Source: Chryseobacterium sp. 52
Lineage (GTDB): Bacteria; Bacteroidota; Bacteroidia; Flavobacteriales; Weeksellaceae
Length of the DNA stretch: 64,000 bases
Assembly (NCBI RefSeq): GCF_002754245.1
Contig: NZ_PEEX01000001.1
Coordinates: forward strand, 1,344,001-1,408,000
Direction of reading: 5' to 3'
A program made the translations under genes and the position numbers. This document shows positions 18,301 to 27,330 of this stretch, in pieces (the first letter of the stretch is position 1; every line of letters starts with the position of its first letter). The notes below the pieces were generated by a model. That model ran no database searches. It was not told the origin of the DNA and saw only the letters and a program-made list of their open reading frames with translations.

Positions 18301-19191
18301 TTTTGAGTTATTAATTATTATATTTAATTCTCTAAGTTTAATAAATACTTCTACTGCATCCTCAAACCTATCTATATCTTCTATAAAAACAATTTGAGTT
18401 TTGGTCTTTTCGAAGAAATAGATTAATTCATCTACATGCTTATTAATAATTGAAATATCCTTATCCTTTGGAACAAATTCAGCATCACTAAAACTTATTT
18501 TACTTACTTTTAATTTAAAAAATTGTTTAAAAAGCTTTTGAAAAATAAAGAAAACACCTAGTAAAAAAGTAAATTTCATTATATAAACATAAGTAGAAAC
18601 TTCTGTCTCATTTATGAAATATACTTTTTCATATATTTTATCAAAGAAGAGATAAAGTATTGAAAATGCCCAAAATATGAAAAATATTATTTTAATAAAG
18701 ATTAAATTATCGTAAGTAATTCTTTCAAATCTAGAATCTTTTAGATTTTTTTTCTTCTCAAAATAGAGTATTTGTTGAACGATACTTGTTTCAATATCAA
18801 CCTCTGTCTGTTTATTTTTCTCTTCAAACTTTCCAAGGTTTATATCTAATGTTCTAAACTCAGGATTGTTTTTTTTAAACAAATTCAGTATTGTACTTTT
18901 TCCAGTACCAAAAGAGCCTGATATTGCAATATTTTTTACATTTTCATTCAATACCCCCCACTTTAAAGATTGTAAGTAGGTTTGAAGATTATAATTTTTT
19001 TCTTCTTCTTTAGATATATAGGGAGTAAGATCTTCAAAGTTATCAGGATTTTCATTTTTGTTTACTAAAACCCTAATCTTCCTTCTCCCCAAAAAGAATA
19101 TTGCCTCTGATAATATGTTTAAATAAAAATCAGTTAGCAATGTTTCTAGCCAAACAATTTTCTGTTTAACTTTGTTTAATAATTTTTTCAT
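15400..19191 (-). CDS. KAP/YobI-type membrane P-loop NTPase, 1263 aa
   Basis: A very large protein with Walker A GSFGTGKST at residues 92-100, two hydrophobic helices inserted shortly after it (about 165-185 and 203-225), and Walker B IVFIEDIDRF near 262-271. A membrane hairpin inserted into the P-loop domain is the signature of the KAP family; the N-terminus (DLTPYISKEEEKNYNLQTYL) looks like the YobI subgroup. The remaining 850 residues are Asn/Ile-rich and helical, with no enzymatic motif. KAP NTPases occur in defence islands and are thought to act as membrane-associated sensors or scaffolds. Codon use is far more AT-rich than the flanking chromosome, supporting transfer. Confidence 0.85.
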   Translation of the reverse strand: MKKLLNKVKQKIVWLETLLTDFYLNILSEAIFFLGRRKIRVLVNKNENPDNFEDLTPYISKEEEKNYNLQTYLQSLKWGVLNENVKNIAISGSFGTGKSTILNLFKKNNPEFRTLDINLGKFEEKNKQTEVDIETSIVQQILYFEKKKNLKDSRFERITYDNLIFIKIIFFIFWAFSILYLFFDKIYEKVYFINETEVSTYVYIMKFTFLLGVFFIFQKLFKQFFKLKVSKISFSDAEFVPKDKDISIINKHVDELIYFFEKTKTQIVFIEDIDRFEDAVEVFIKLRELNIIINNSKDIVQKVTFVYAVKDELFSKNNEKTKFFDLIIPIIPVVDYSNSNTQLLKRLKEKFIDKRLLVEDIIYDVSPYINDMRNLINIVNEFKTYYKIKSNEDKDVSGTSLFALIVMKNLYPLDFKYLQNKSGIIYKIFEQKHQFSDELSNDLKNRIHYLEKGNKEILNESQNSIKDLRKLYLYEILLESRSATVYYVDKIQTTLENLATSELFEKMVDMDEIYYSYLGRHLIKFSDIEKKVCDNIKYRERKKFIEDKINNKVSINESGIREIKRSISNINNSSLFQLFQNSDRKKIDSYFTNIITSANSQIDLEDDIARESKIEEINDNYDLLKMLIRSNYVNENYSNYISLFYPESITQKDNNLKIRIIQEDNTEFNEMIDELKNFISELGINNFKKESVLNFYIFSYLLSNYKTDDLINNKLEELINTLSSGRDKPIAFINQYIDFSKLYGKTNDFIRRFSLWDGFWDLIYLRDEFDLKKKKDVTDRIITYTTIEIIYSLNKNKNLTKFVNDYDDFLINNFERNTHSEIINKLKDLDVKFNKISYKTFIVEILLEILEHNLYEININNVNLFLDKLNNIQINNLDFTKSNYSYLLRSDITYLKKNIENNINEYVEEVLLKLENNIEEENSTVEKLINDVIIKEENIMALIGKLNFRIKDISVINNSKFWNQIFSLNKVESNWKNVLLYYKNTNYIIDNLLVGFLNISDNFNTLSQGCINDPLEENTIFNSEIIDRFNISLVNSDISNNAFNVLIVSMTLNFDDISVINNVSRINKLIEYNLINVNSKNLSVLSEVNVKYLCEKNEYDLKQNYATLDLSIDIWGKIIASKINTSLKMEILNYLTENEMYEASSLSFLKDVIESLKVLKFNNYSEYFVDAVLLSKLPIEDKIFLLNIEKDNIDTINIKEYLKNLGKPFSLILLGNDIEVINTNQNHQFLTNLKEYGFVANIYFKDDDKLIVGRSVEKSVNRN

Positions 19192-19233
19192 TGTTCCTAG
19201 TTTGAAGCCAAATTACAATTTTCAAACTAAAAA

Positions 19234-19473
19234 TTAAAAAATATTTCTTGATAAGATTAGTTTGCCTTTTAAGGAAAATTCATTCGTTTCTACCTGTTTG
19301 TAAAGTTTTATTAGGCCTCTTCTTATTAGACTTTCAATTTCATTCAAGAATATTTCGAAATACAATTCTAGAATTGAATTGTGCTTTATTTTCAGTCCAG
19401 TTTCGGAAGCAGAATCAAGATTTCTTATACTCTTTATATAATATTGAAAAGAATCAGCAAGTAAAATTTTCAC
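19234..19473 (-). pseudogene. McrC-like fragment
   Basis: A 79-residue frame (GTG start) whose end, LIRRGLIKLYKQVETNEFSLKGKLILSRNI, matches in pattern the central part of McrC, the partner of McrB GTPase in modification-dependent restriction. Full McrC is several hundred residues, and neither the remainder nor McrB is present. I read it as a remnant of a former restriction module in the cargo element. Confidence 0.5.
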
Positions 19474-19735
19474 ATAATTTAAAATTAAACTTATAAAAAA
19501 TCACATTTATTTTGAAGATATAGAATTTAAATTCAAAAAAACATGAGGTAGAAAATATGAATTCACTATCGTAAACCACAGTGATTAAGTAGTAGCTCTA
19601 TATTCTCCAACTCTAAACTGATTGCTAGAAATTTTTATAAAATAGTCAAAATACTGAATAAATCATCAAACTATAAAAAAGTTTCCCCTATTCTGTACCC
19701 TTGATTTGTAGGGAGTTGTGATTTTTCGTTTATGA
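19474..19735. other. AT-rich spacer before the right att-like repeat
   Basis: No convincing reading frame or structure. It contains the promoter region of the McrC remnant on the minus strand and ends at the second tRNA-derived repeat. Confidence 0.45.
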
Positions 19736-19778
19736 CTCATAATCAGGTGGTCCCTGGTTCGAGCCCAAGTGGGACCAC
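19736..19778 (+). repeat. att-like repeat 2: 3' half of a CAU tRNA
   Basis: The same 43-bp tRNA 3' half as at 14054-14096, with one change (G to A) that breaks the T-stem (CCAGG to CCAAG). Again no 5' half is present. It marks the far end of the 14.1-19.8 kb element and the return to ordinary chromosome. Confidence 0.85.
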
Positions 19779-19781
19779 AAT

Positions 19782-19814
19782 AAAAAAACACTCACATTAT
19801 GTGAGTGTTTTTTT
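19782..19814. terminator. Rho-independent terminator
   Basis: AAAAAACACTCACAT and ATGTGAGTGTTTTTT form a near-perfect stem with a T-run directly behind the second tRNA fragment. Confidence 0.75.
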
Positions 19815-19900
19815 GTTGTTACAAGACTCGTTTAATTATATTTAACGTTTTCTAATTTTCCTTACATTTTATAAACAAATTCTCCTGCTTTAGAATACTG

Positions 19901-20119
19901 TCAGTTTTTACCGTTGAATCTCACAATTTCATCACAGAAGGGCCTGATCATTTGAGAGTGACAGGAATTACAACCTTCACAGATATAAAGATCACGGCCT
20001 TCAACCTCTAAGTGAAGTAAGGCTTGACAGCTAAAATTGTAAGAACATTTTTCTTGATCGTCATGATCGTCATAATTTCCGCCGCACCTCCATTGTATGA
20101 TGTCAATATTTGTTGGCTG
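19901..20119 (-). pseudogene. Cys-rich reading frame without a start codon
   Basis: A 72-codon frame bounded by stops on both sides, with no ATG, GTG or TTG before its conserved-looking part. It contains seven Cys, including CEGCNSCH and a C-terminal [14 protein letters not shown], so it has protein-like composition. It may be the surviving end of a truncated gene left by the integration, or start at a non-standard codon. Confidence 0.35.
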
Positions 20120-20178
20120 TTAAAGATTTAAATTCTAAAGTCTTGTATAAAAGAAGGTCTGAGACAGGAGAGTTTTAT

Positions 20179-21672
20179 CTATTTCATATCCGTCAGTTTT
20201 TTCATTTCATACCCTTCAAAATCACAGACAGCCTGCCAGGATAAAGAGAGAGCCTTTGCAATACCTTTTCCATAATTTGGATCTGCCTGATAACAATTTC
20301 TGATATGACGGATCTGGATAAACTGTTGAGCTGCTCCTACAGCTTCAGCCGTGTTGTTAAACAATACTTCTTTCTGTTCATCAGACATTAATCTAAAAAG
20401 ATTGCCGGGCTGTGTAAAGTAGTCATCGTCTTCACGGTGATCCCAATGGGCAGCATATCCGGATATAGCCAAAGGAGGTTCCTGATAAGAAGGCTGTTCC
20501 TGCCATTGACTGAAACTGTTCGGTTCATATGCTATTTTACTGCCGTAATTTCCATCCGTTCGCATAGCGCCATCCCGATGATAAGACATATAAGGGCATT
20601 TTGGAGCATTCACAGGGATCTGATGATGATTTATCCCTAATCGGTACCGCTGTGTATCGCCGTAAGAAAACAAACGTCCCTGCAGCATTTTGTCCGGAGA
20701 AAAACCAATCCCGGGAACGATGGATGTAGGATTAAATGCTGCCTGCTCAACCTCTGCAAAATAGTTTGAAGGATTTTGGTTCAGTGTAAATTCACCTACA
20801 GGAATCATTGGATAGTCTCCGTGAGGCCATACTTTCGTTAAATCAAAAGGATTGATATGATACGTGTCTGCATCAGCTTCTTCCATAATTTGGATATACA
20901 TTTTCCACGTTGGAAAATTGCCGTCTTCAATGTTCTGATACAGATCTCTCTGATGACTCTCCCTGTCTTCGGCAATAATTTTGTTAGCCTCTGCATTGGT
21001 GAGATTCTCTATTCCCTGTTGTGTTTTGAAATGGAATTTAACCCAGAAACGTTTTTGTTCATGATTGATAAAGCTATACGTATGGCTTCCAAAACCATCC
21101 ATATGGCGGTAGGATTTAGGCAGCCCACGGTCACTCATGGTGATGGTTACCTGATGGAGAGATTCAGGAAGAAGAGTCCAGAAGTCCCAGTTGTTGTCTG
21201 CACTTCTCATGTTTGTACGGGGATCTCTTTTTACGGCATGATTCAGGTCTGGAAATTTTAAAGGGTCACGCAGGAAAAAAACGGGTGTATTGTTTCCTAC
21301 TAAATCCCAATTTCCTTCTTCAGTATAGAATTTTAATGCAAACCCTCTGATATCTCTTTCTGCATCAGCTGCACCTCTTTCCCCTGCTACGGTTGAAAAA
21401 CGGATAAATAATGGAGTTTCCTGACCTATAGCCGCGAATAAATTCGCTTTTGTGTATTTTGTGATATCATGGGTCACTTTAAAAGTTCCATAAGCTCCGG
21501 AGCCTTTTGCGTGCATTCTGCGTTCTGGGATAACTTCACGGTCAAAATGTGCCATTTTCTCCAGAAACCAAACGTCCTGTAATAGAGCCGGACCTCGGCT
21601 GCCGGCAGTTAAAATATTCTGATTATCCGATACCGGAGCACCGGTTCTGTTTGTTAGATTGTTTTTTTTCAT
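20179..21672 (-). CDS. katA: Catalase (small-subunit, monofunctional haem)
   Basis: Decomposes hydrogen peroxide to water and oxygen in the cytoplasm. At 497 residues it has the usual length of a clade 3 small-subunit catalase. Visible are the opening [59 protein letters not shown] and the proximal haem-ligand motif [14 protein letters not shown]. The distal His lies in the [12 protein letters not shown] segment. Single-gene transcript on the minus strand; not linked to the mobile elements around it. Confidence 0.96.
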   Translation of the reverse strand: MKKNNLTNRTGAPVSDNQNILTAGSRGPALLQDVWFLEKMAHFDREVIPERRMHAKGSGAYGTFKVTHDITKYTKANLFAAIGQETPLFIRFSTVAGERGAADAERDIRGFALKFYTEEGNWDLVGNNTPVFFLRDPLKFPDLNHAVKRDPRTNMRSADNNWDFWTLLPESLHQVTITMSDRGLPKSYRHMDGFGSHTYSFINHEQKRFWVKFHFKTQQGIENLTNAEANKIIAEDRESHQRDLYQNIEDGNFPTWKMYIQIMEEADADTYHINPFDLTKVWPHGDYPMIPVGEFTLNQNPSNYFAEVEQAAFNPTSIVPGIGFSPDKMLQGRLFSYGDTQRYRLGINHHQIPVNAPKCPYMSYHRDGAMRTDGNYGSKIAYEPNSFSQWQEQPSYQEPPLAISGYAAHWDHREDDDYFTQPGNLFRLMSDEQKEVLFNNTAEAVGAAQQFIQIRHIRNCYQADPNYGKGIAKALSLSWQAVCDFEGYEMKKLTDMK

Positions 21673-21893
21673 CTGAAAAGCTTTTTTAATTTGATGTAAA
21701 GCTAGTCTCTTCCTGTTTTTTTAATCTAATCCAGATTCATTAAAAAAATATAGTCCAATGAATCCATTAACAGCATTTTACAAATCAGGGTAATCACAAA
21801 AAAAAACAGTAAAAATCTTAAGATCTCTACTGTTCCTATGGTTTGATAAATCCCACATCGTTTTCAGGATTCATCAATATAAAACTGATTTTT

Positions 21894-24035
21894 TTATTTT
21901 CCTCCGCCGCTATTCTTTTCTACATCTGTCTTTGTGTTATCTTTTACTTTCTGGTTTCCGAAACGTTTCACGAAAGAAAGTGAAAATCCATACCAGTCGG
22001 ACCTTAAAGCAGATCTGAAAGTTCCGTCCTGACTGTAGGTGGTGTTATCAAAATTAGGTCTGCTGAAAATATTCATTAGCTGAAGACTTACTTCCATCTG
22101 AGTTTTAGGGAATATTTTTGTTGCTGAGATATTGTGGAAAATATTGGTTTTATTGGCGTATGAATTTCCGTTGTTCTGGTTAGAAAGCTCCACCCATGCA
22201 CTCAGATTAATATTTTTGTTAAAAAGATTGGTATACGACAAGTTGGCCGAAGCTCCCACATAGCTGATATAATCTTTCCCTTTAAGATCATTGACCTGAT
22301 TAAAATCATGGTTGTCAATGTAGTACCATCCAACTCCTACATTCACATTCATCTTGTTTTTCAGGAAAGTCTGATTGGTATTCGCAAACAGGTAATATTT
22401 CTGCACTTTTCCGTTGAAGTTCGCAGGCAGGGTAACCGTTTTACCACCTTCGTCTGCAAAAGAAGTCCAGTAGTCTCTGTCTGTATACATATACCTTGCG
22501 GAAAGGAAATACTTTTTCATAATTCCCAATTTCATATAGAGTCTGTGGCTCGGATTTGGCTCCAGATCCATGTTTCCACGGGAAAATGTTCCTTCATTGG
22601 TTGGAACAAGGAAAGGATTGAACTCTGCATACCAGGGACGCCAAAGATTACGATTATAGGTTAAACTCAGATCATATTTATCTGAAAAAGAATATTTTAG
22701 TAATAGATTAGGAAGTAACGTACCATAAGAGTCTTTTCTTTCTGTACCGGCTACATCCTGTCTCATTTTGTAATCAATATGCTCGTAGCGTACTCCAATT
22801 CTGGTTTCCAGCTTCTCGAAGAACGTTTTGCTATAGTTCGCATAAAGGGAATTGATGTTATCCTCATAATGGAAAACGTCATTTGTAGAGAGACCGCTCA
22901 ACTTATTTCCTGAGATACTGTTGGGGATGACATTATTGTTGAAATCCATTTTTCCTCCTACTTCAAAGGTCCCTTTTCCAATAGGCTGGGTATAATCAAC
23001 TTTAATATAGTAGTTGCGGGTCTGATTATGGGAGTTGATGTTTAAATAATCAGGTGCAGATGAATTACCATAGGTCTTTAGGAATGAGTCGGTACCTTTC
23101 TGCGAGTTGTAGTTGGAGCCTAAATTAATATCCAGAATCTTATTTTTCTCTTTATCATAATATTTATAAAAAAGATTGGTTCCCAGCGTACGGTAAAGTC
23201 CTGTTACATCCTGATCCTGATGATAAGAATCGAAAAATTCATTATTATTTTTGGTTCTGTATAAATCGGCATCAGAAGTAGAAGTATTCTTACTTTGATA
23301 ATATTCAAGGATAAGCCCGATGTTATTTTTATCATTCAGTTCATATTCAGAAGTAGAAGATAGAGAAGGACTTTTACCCTTACCCATAGTTTCATTACTG
23401 ACATTCGTTACATCATTGTCCTTATATAAACTGTTGGTGCTGACGTTTTTCTGAACATAAGTATTATCACTGTAACTCCCGATAAGAGTCTGGGTGAAGC
23501 TTTTCTTATGATAATTCAGATTAAGATTCGTATACTGTGAGTTTTTGGTATTCTGCCTGTTATTGAAGGTTGCGCTTCCCTTCATTCCTTCATCATCTCT
23601 CTTTTTCAGAACGATATTGATGACCGATCCTGTTGTTTCATAACGTGAAGACGGACTTGTAATTACTTCAATTTTCATCAGGTTATCGGCAGGAATGGTT
23701 TTTAGATATTCCTTTAATTCCTTCCCTGTAAAAACAGATTTTCTGTCGTTGATATAAACCGTCACCGATTCACCTTCTGCTTTCACAGCATCATTATTAT
23801 CAATACTTATCAAAGGGGTCATTCTCAGAACATCCCAGGTCGTATTTCCTGCCAGAATAGAGCTGTTGGACACATTAAATACTGTTCGGTCAACTTTAGA
23901 TTCTACCGTAGGTTTTCTTGCAGTTAGAGTAACTCCTTCAATTTGATTTTCCTTCTGCTTAATAGTATCATTTTTGGCTTGTGCAAAAACCAAAGTGCCT
24001 ACTAATAAAGCAGCCGAAGATATAATTATTTTCAT
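21894..24035 (-). CDS. TonB-receptor-like outer-membrane beta-barrel protein
   Basis: A 713-residue protein with signal peptide MKIIISSAALLVGTLVFAQA. Residues about 30-150 form a plug-like domain (DVLRMTPLISIDNNDAVKAEG, then IEVITSPSSRYETTGSVINIVLKK). The rest is alternating aromatic strands ending in a barrel that closes with WYGFSLSFVKRFG. This is the Omp_b-brl-type family of Bacteroidetes, related to TonB-dependent receptors but lacking the carboxypeptidase-like N-terminal domain. Substrate unknown. Confidence 0.88.
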   Translation of the reverse strand: MKIIISSAALLVGTLVFAQAKNDTIKQKENQIEGVTLTARKPTVESKVDRTVFNVSNSSILAGNTTWDVLRMTPLISIDNNDAVKAEGESVTVYINDRKSVFTGKELKEYLKTIPADNLMKIEVITSPSSRYETTGSVINIVLKKRDDEGMKGSATFNNRQNTKNSQYTNLNLNYHKKSFTQTLIGSYSDNTYVQKNVSTNSLYKDNDVTNVSNETMGKGKSPSLSSTSEYELNDKNNIGLILEYYQSKNTSTSDADLYRTKNNNEFFDSYHQDQDVTGLYRTLGTNLFYKYYDKEKNKILDINLGSNYNSQKGTDSFLKTYGNSSAPDYLNINSHNQTRNYYIKVDYTQPIGKGTFEVGGKMDFNNNVIPNSISGNKLSGLSTNDVFHYEDNINSLYANYSKTFFEKLETRIGVRYEHIDYKMRQDVAGTERKDSYGTLLPNLLLKYSFSDKYDLSLTYNRNLWRPWYAEFNPFLVPTNEGTFSRGNMDLEPNPSHRLYMKLGIMKKYFLSARYMYTDRDYWTSFADEGGKTVTLPANFNGKVQKYYLFANTNQTFLKNKMNVNVGVGWYYIDNHDFNQVNDLKGKDYISYVGASANLSYTNLFNKNINLSAWVELSNQNNGNSYANKTNIFHNISATKIFPKTQMEVSLQLMNIFSRPNFDNTTYSQDGTFRSALRSDWYGFSLSFVKRFGNQKVKDNTKTDVEKNSGGGK

Positions 24036-24231
24036 TCAAAATGATATTTCACTTATAAGACACTTATTGTGGAGGGTTTGTTACATCAAACTGGGAAAAT
24101 AACTAAAATTTAACAAAGGAATGTGTTGGTATTAAACCTCGTATTTGTATGAAATATATGATATGTTTCTTGGTTACATTTTAATTTTATAAAGAGTTCA
24201 GCGTTCTGTATTTCTCTTTCTTTTATAAAAA

Positions 24232-24429
24232 ATGACCCTTATTTTGATTGTAATACCTGTAGGATTTTTTTTTGCAGAATATTTCTTACGAAAAGAATAT
24301 CAATTTGAGAGTTCGCAAAAATTATATTTCATGAAATATAAAGTAAAACAGGCCCCATGTTCGTCAATTGATACGAATAAGAAATCTAATTCTTATATTT
24401 ATTCTTCTGATCTAATGCTTAACGATTAA
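24232..24429 (+). CDS. Doubtful small membrane protein, 65 aa
   Basis: A 65-codon frame with one hydrophobic N-terminal segment (MTLILIVIPVGFFFAEYFL) and no features after it. Reported for completeness; composition after residue 25 is not protein-like and it may be spurious. Confidence 0.25.
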   Translation: MTLILIVIPVGFFFAEYFLRKEYQFESSQKLYFMKYKVKQAPCSSIDTNKKSNSYIYSSDLMLND

Positions 24430-24455
24430 GACTCAGAACATAAAAAAACAAGGGA

Positions 24456-25502
24456 ATGAATTTAAAGAAACAAATGGGACAGTTTCCCAATGAAAAAAGA
24501 AAAGAATATTTTGGTACACTGCCTAATTATATCAACGGAAAATTTCAGAATATCCTCCCTACACCAGCCCTGCTGGAAGGGGAAAGTATGACCAAATTAC
24601 TCCTGCAGACCTTGTGTAAAATAGAGAATGTATCTCCCAAATCTCCTATCCCTTTTGTAACGACAGATTTAAAGAACCTTACACCTGAAGAGAATGTTCT
24701 GATATGGTTTGGGCACAGTTCTTATTTCATCCAGATTGATGGAAAAAAGTTTCTTGTAGATCCTGTTTTCAGTGGAAATGCTTCTCCAATGCCCGGTTCC
24801 ATAAAAGCTTTTCCCGGATCTGATCATTACAAACCGGAACATATGCCTGATATTGATTTTTTAGTTATTTCCCACGATCATTGGGATCATTTGGATTATT
24901 CAACGGTTCAGGCCCTGAAAGATAGAGTAGGTCAGGTAATATGCGGATTAGGAACCGGACAGCATTTTGAATACTGGGGATGGGATAAGGATCAAATTAT
25001 TGAAAAAAACTGGTGGGAAAGTATTGACCTGAAAGATGGTTTCAAAATTACACTTACCCCGGCAAGACATTTTTCAGGAAGACTTCTGAACCGGAATATC
25101 TCACTCTGGACTTCTTATGTACTGGAAACTCCTTCAAAAAAACTGTTTTTGGGCGGTGACAGCGGTTATGGAGATCACTTTTCTGAAATCGGAGAAAAAT
25201 ACGGTCCTTTTGATCTGGCTATTATGGAATGCGGACAGTACAATGAAAAGTGGCCTTATATCCACAGCCTTCCCGAACAGATCATCAAAGAAGTGCAGGA
25301 ACTCAAAGCCCAAAACTTTATTCCTGTTCATCATTCTAAATTTAAATTAGCCCAGCATCCCTGGTTTGAACCCTTGGAGCTGGTTTCAAAATATGCAGAA
25401 GAAAACCATGTCCCCATTACACTTCCAATGATTGGAGAAAAAGTAAACCTCAATCAGCTTGGTGAGGTGACTTGGAAAAAATGGTGGAAAGAATTTATTT
25501 AA
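24456..25502 (+). CDS. NAPE-PLD-like metallo-beta-lactamase-fold hydrolase
   Basis: A 348-residue MBL-fold protein. The metal site reads SHDHWDHLDY (HxHxDH), with further ligands in TPARHFSGR, the GGDSGYGDHF aspartate and PVHHSKF. N-terminal VLIWFGHSSYFIQIDGKKFLVDP matches the UlaG/NAPE-PLD (Lactamase_B_2) branch. These enzymes hydrolyse phosphodiester or amide bonds of small molecules or lipids; the substrate here is not evident. Housekeeping neighbourhood. Confidence 0.88.
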   Translation: MNLKKQMGQFPNEKRKEYFGTLPNYINGKFQNILPTPALLEGESMTKLLLQTLCKIENVSPKSPIPFVTTDLKNLTPEENVLIWFGHSSYFIQIDGKKFLVDPVFSGNASPMPGSIKAFPGSDHYKPEHMPDIDFLVISHDHWDHLDYSTVQALKDRVGQVICGLGTGQHFEYWGWDKDQIIEKNWWESIDLKDGFKITLTPARHFSGRLLNRNISLWTSYVLETPSKKLFLGGDSGYGDHFSEIGEKYGPFDLAIMECGQYNEKWPYIHSLPEQIIKEVQELKAQNFIPVHHSKFKLAQHPWFEPLELVSKYAEENHVPITLPMIGEKVNLNQLGEVTWKKWWKEFI

Positions 25503-25516
25503 GGTATTTTAAATAC

Positions 25517-25547
25517 AAAATCCGGCTCAGATCTGAGCCGGATTTTT
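25517..25547. terminator. Bidirectional rho-independent terminator
   Basis: AAAATCCGGCTCAG and CTGAGCCGGATTTT are perfect complements with almost no loop, followed by further T. It lies between convergent genes and can serve both. Confidence 0.85.
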
Positions 25548-25578
25548 ACATTCATGGACAACTAACTTTAAAAAATAT

Positions 25579-26430
25579 CTATGGTTCCTTATGATCCACT
25601 TTGGTATGGATGATATCATAATACACAGAAGGATTTCCTGCATCTGGAGTAATTCTGTAGGTAAATTCCGAATTATTCAGCGTAAGAATATCAACAGTTC
25701 TGGTGAAAATTACGTTTCCATTGGCATCCAAAGCAGTAATCGTTCTTTTCTTCCCATCCGGAGAAACAGACCATGTTCCCTGAGATCTCAACACATTGTT
25801 TAATCCGTAAATAGTAAAGGTTCCGTTGGCTTTAAAATAAGAATAGCCTACATATCCGGCTACACTTGCATCCGTCAAAGCTACTGGATTTCCGGTTTTA
25901 TCTTTTGCTCCTGTAGTTTCCCAAGGCGTAGAAGCTAAAGTAATCTGTCCATTGGAAGGCTCAGCATGAGATGTCTTAGTATGGATAATATCATAATAAA
26001 CAGATGAGTCATTTGGATTAGGGCGAATTCTGTAGGTGAATTCATTATTATTTAACACAAGGATATCTACAACGCGGCTGAAAATTGAAGTTCCGTCAGG
26101 ATTGAGGGCTGTTATCGTTCTTGTTTTTCCCTGAGGATCTACAGACCATGTTCCTCTGGATCTTAAAACATCATTCAACCCATAAATAACAAAATTACCA
26201 TCGGTTTTGAAGTAAGAAAAACCGACAAAACCATTCACACTGGGATCATTAAGGCTAACGGTTTGTCCGTTTTTATCTTTTGCTCCCGTCGTTTCCCATG
26301 GAGTAGATGCCAGAGCCTCTGAGGGAGTGATAGATTCCGTAATCATATGGTCATTATCGGAGCATGAAACAGCAGCTGTAGACAAAAGCATTGTCATAAA
26401 CAGATAACATAATTTTTTTAAAGTATTCAT
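25579..26430 (-). CDS. DUF4822 lipoprotein with two tandem domains
   Basis: A 283-residue lipoprotein (signal peptide ending AAVSCSD, Cys at about 23). Two near-identical domains of about 118 residues follow (about 41-155 and 167-280), each starting STPWETTGAKDK, passing through GYSYFK..G.F.IYGLN.VLRS.GTWSV and ending YRI.P....VYYDIIHTK. This matches DUF4822, a family of unknown function, usually single-domain; here it is duplicated. Confidence 0.85.
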   Translation of the reverse strand: MNTLKKLCYLFMTMLLSTAAVSCSDNDHMITESITPSEALASTPWETTGAKDKNGQTVSLNDPSVNGFVGFSYFKTDGNFVIYGLNDVLRSRGTWSVDPQGKTRTITALNPDGTSIFSRVVDILVLNNNEFTYRIRPNPNDSSVYYDIIHTKTSHAEPSNGQITLASTPWETTGAKDKTGNPVALTDASVAGYVGYSYFKANGTFTIYGLNNVLRSQGTWSVSPDGKKRTITALDANGNVIFTRTVDILTLNNSEFTYRITPDAGNPSVYYDIIHTKVDHKEP

Positions 26431-26603
26431 AAGCGATATTTTTATTCATTGCAAACATATTCCTTATGAAAATCAAAATCTTGTATGAATTATCTCTTTT
26501 TTTGTGCAAAATATAAATTTAAATAATTGTTTTACAGTGTTTTAAATGTGTAATTAATACCTTGTTGTATTAGAGTTAATATAATTATATTCGTTTAAAA
26601 AGT

Positions 26604-26611
26604 TATTTTTG
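26604..26611 (+). promoter_or_regulatory. -7 promoter box placed for a leaderless mRNA
   Basis: TATTTTTG fits the Bacteroidetes TAnnTTTG box. It ends only 3 nt before the ATG at 26615, so transcription would start at or next to the start codon. Confidence 0.45.
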
Positions 26612-26614
26612 AAT

Positions 26615-27328
26615 ATGAATAACAGAAATCGCGGAAAAAATACAGGCGACGATGTACTTTTCGGGCCGGAAAAACAGGTTGATAAGCTCAAAAGTGCGGT
26701 TCAGGACATGATGTATTTGTTAAGCAGAGATTATCCTGAAAAAACATCCTCTGAACTGGTAGGAAACCGATATAAACTGAAAACACGGCAGATTCAGGCT
26801 TTGCGCGGTGCTTCTGCATCAGAACAGCAGGTTCAGAACAGAACAATCAGGCAGCTGGAAGTATCGGAACTGAAAAATAAAATCCTTTATCTGGATGGTT
26901 TTAATGTATTGATCCTGATGGAAAGCCTGCTTTCCGGGGCTTATGTTTTTGAAGGAATAGATGGGTGTTTTCGGGATCTTTCCGGTGTTCACGGAACTTA
27001 TAAAAGAGTCAACCAGACACAGAAAGCAATAGAACTTATTGCCCTGTTTTTCAGGAAAGCTGAAATAGAGAAATTAGTCTGGATTTTTGATAAACCGGTT
27101 TCCAACAGTGGAAGAATAAAGCAGATGGTTTTGGATTTTGCTCAGGAAAATAACCTGAATTGGGAAGGCTTACTGGAGTTTAATCCGGATAAGTTTTTGG
27201 CTGAAAATTCCGAAATAGCGGTGTCTTCGGATGCCTGGATTTTGGATCATTGTCAAAAATGGTTCAACCTTATTGCCCATCTGATCACAGAAGAAAAACT
27301 CGATGTCAATTTATTGAAAATGTATTAA
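26615..27328 (+). CDS. DUF434 protein with PIN/NYN-like nuclease pattern
   Basis: 237 residues from the ATG at 26615 (a TTG at 26609 is also in frame). The first 70 residues are a helical DUF434-type domain with ELVGNRYKLKTRQIQALRGAS. The rest carries YLDGFNVLILMESLL, an acidic turn in IFDKPVSNSGRIK and SSDAWIL, spaced like the acidic residues of PIN/NYN RNases. I infer an RNA-cleaving or RNA-binding role from these motifs and from the island context. It opens the RNA-centred island and is followed after 2 nt by the next gene. Confidence 0.6.
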   Translation: MNNRNRGKNTGDDVLFGPEKQVDKLKSAVQDMMYLLSRDYPEKTSSELVGNRYKLKTRQIQALRGASASEQQVQNRTIRQLEVSELKNKILYLDGFNVLILMESLLSGAYVFEGIDGCFRDLSGVHGTYKRVNQTQKAIELIALFFRKAEIEKLVWIFDKPVSNSGRIKQMVLDFAQENNLNWEGLLEFNPDKFLAENSEIAVSSDAWILDHCQKWFNLIAHLITEEKLDVNLLKMY

Positions 27329-27330
27329 AA

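Noticed and set aside
24232..24429. Small membrane protein as a confident gene
   Set aside because: Only a hydrophobic start and low-complexity remainder; kept in the list at low confidence.
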